DNA from: Aquatica leii
Lineage: Eukaryota > Arthropoda > Insecta > Coleoptera > Lampyridae
Direction of reading: 5' to 3'
Length of the DNA: 64,000 bases
Assembly: GCA_035610365.1 (NCBI GenBank)
Contig: CM069432.1
Coordinates: 259,529,177-259,593,176 of the forward strand
Every line of letters starts with the position of its first letter. Positions within the stretch are counted from its first letter, which is position 1. The notes beneath the pieces were generated by a model, which worked only from the letters and a program-made list of their open reading frames with translations, was not told where the DNA came from and ran no database searches. The position numbers were made by a program, and so were the translations under genes. Below are positions 63,040-64,000 of this stretch, piece by piece.

Positions 63040-64000
63040 TTAGCAAAAGTTAAAGAAATTATTCCTTGTAGGCGTAACACTCCTAATGTCACTGAGTATA
63101 TATGAAAACTTTTCTGCTTTATTTTAGTATTACATTTGAAAGCAAAGCTTCTTCTAAAATTAACACTAATTTTATAATAACTGTTCAAATTGGCCTCCAT
63201 TTACGTGAATGCAAGCATTCGCTCGACATATAACAGTCATTCGTATTGATTGAAATGTCATCATCTTCTTTAACAGCACTCCAAACACAGAAATCCAAAG
63301 AATTGTGATTCAGTGATCTAGGCGGCAAAGCTCTACAAGCGTCGTTACCTCCTAGATTCACCGGATGTTGCCTGACAGGTAACCCAAAATATAGTGGGGC
63401 GCCATCGTGCATAAAAATCTTCTAAAAGTGCCGGAAGGTAGCATAAAAGGGATAATCATCAATTTATCAACAATTTCAGACATTTATGCTGAATTTATGT
63501 TAAAAGCGACCTTCTTGAATCACATTAGGATGGTTATCTACCCAATTATAAAAATTATAGAAATCAAAAATACCATTTCTGATAAAAAAGGCTTCGTCCA
63601 GAAAAGGAATTCTAACAACAATCTGAGAATCTTCAATTAATTCATCAATGATTGACAATATTCTCGTCCAAGTAATAGATCTGTTGGTAGAAGCTTTTAG
63701 TCTTTCTGGATGTGGTACGGTTTTAACAATTTTTCAGTAAGTGTTCGGTGAACAGCTTGTTTAGAAATGTTTAATTGAGAAGCGAAGCGTCTAGTACTTA
63801 TCCTTCATAGTTTCCAATATACGCTCTTCTACCTGAATATTTCAAATATGACGCAGACCTCCAGAATTTGGCTTCTTCTGTAAACAAAACTGCCTATTTC
63901 AGAAAGACGACGTTCAATAAAAGCAAAAGTGGTTGGTAGGGTTGATCTCTATTCCGAAATCTTTTTAAATATATTTTTGCTGCAGCTCCGAAAATTACTA
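63040..64000 (-). pseudogene. mariner-like transposase remnant, runs off the window
   Basis: On the minus strand, FLDEAFFIRNGIFDFYNFYN (about 63600-63540) holds the first catalytic Asp and the R.N..YW-type segment with NHPNVIQEGRF. A deletion follows. MHDGAPLYFGLPVRQHPVNL (63412-63350) matches the QHDGAP.H block with the second Asp, then RALPPRSLNHNSLDFCVWSA, where the third acidic position of RSPDL.PLDF is Asn. The C-terminal NGGQFEQ trace is near 63195. The N-terminal HTH lies towards 63700-64000, partly readable, and the element continues past the window end. Confidence 0.82.

Overview
The window looks like an AT-rich animal genome, most probably an insect and perhaps a beetle. It is dominated by decayed transposable elements. 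The only host gene I recognise is on the minus strand: two exons, at 60400-60543 and 46357-46626, that resemble the C-terminal coiled-coil region of Dachshund (dac). Both have good splice sites and their reading phases match across a 13.8 kb intron. The lineage call rests on the dac homology, the 28S rDNA sequence and the element families (R2, Penelope with hammerhead cores, piggyBac, pogo, mariner, Ty3/gypsy, Ty1/copia). I cannot name a species.

Layout. 1-2205: Ty3/gypsy element with partial LTRs. 4101-7432: an R2 retrotransposon still sitting in its 28S rDNA target, both decayed and outside any rDNA array. 7929-8870: Ty1/copia remnant (minus). 9089-10780: a fragment of a ribozyme-associated repeat, then a Jockey-like LINE. 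11136-11293: foldback MITE. 12470-13600: pogo-like remnant. 14640-17085: Penelope element (minus). 17262-17640: hAT fragment. 18360-19960: Helitron remnant. 20765-21324: MITE. 21425-23250: hAT (ZMYM/TTF type). 23330-28370: an intron-containing gene of unknown function, split by a 4 kb piggyBac that itself carries a nested 1.7 kb element with 8-bp target duplications. 31649-32031: solo LTR. 32108-37128: a TIR-bounded element with an uncharacterised PIN-like gene, split by a pogo element. 38333-41780: a LINE split by a Penelope copy and flanked by diverged direct repeats. 42030-44882: gypsy protease fragment, minisatellite, a RAG1/Transib-like transposase remnant (minus) and a MITE with hammerhead-like arms.

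From 46627 to 60399 is the dac intron. It holds a Penelope copy with a 15-bp target duplication (47571-49181), a pogo deletion derivative (49290-51186), another pogo fragment (52440-53160), a tandem repeat with a complete hammerhead ribozyme fold (53578-54055), a mariner element with long TIRs that was later invaded by a pogo element (54100-58480), and a foldback element with hammerhead-like cores (58797-59515). Upstream of the 60400-60543 exon are a Tc1-like and a mariner-like remnant, the latter running out of the window.

No autonomous element is intact: every transposase or reverse transcriptase I read has stops, frameshifts or lost catalytic residues. The most notable signals are the self-cleaving-ribozyme repeats, the R2/28S relic, the RAG1-like remnant and the PIN-like gene inside a TIR element. 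No CRISPR, operon or prokaryotic regulatory features are present.
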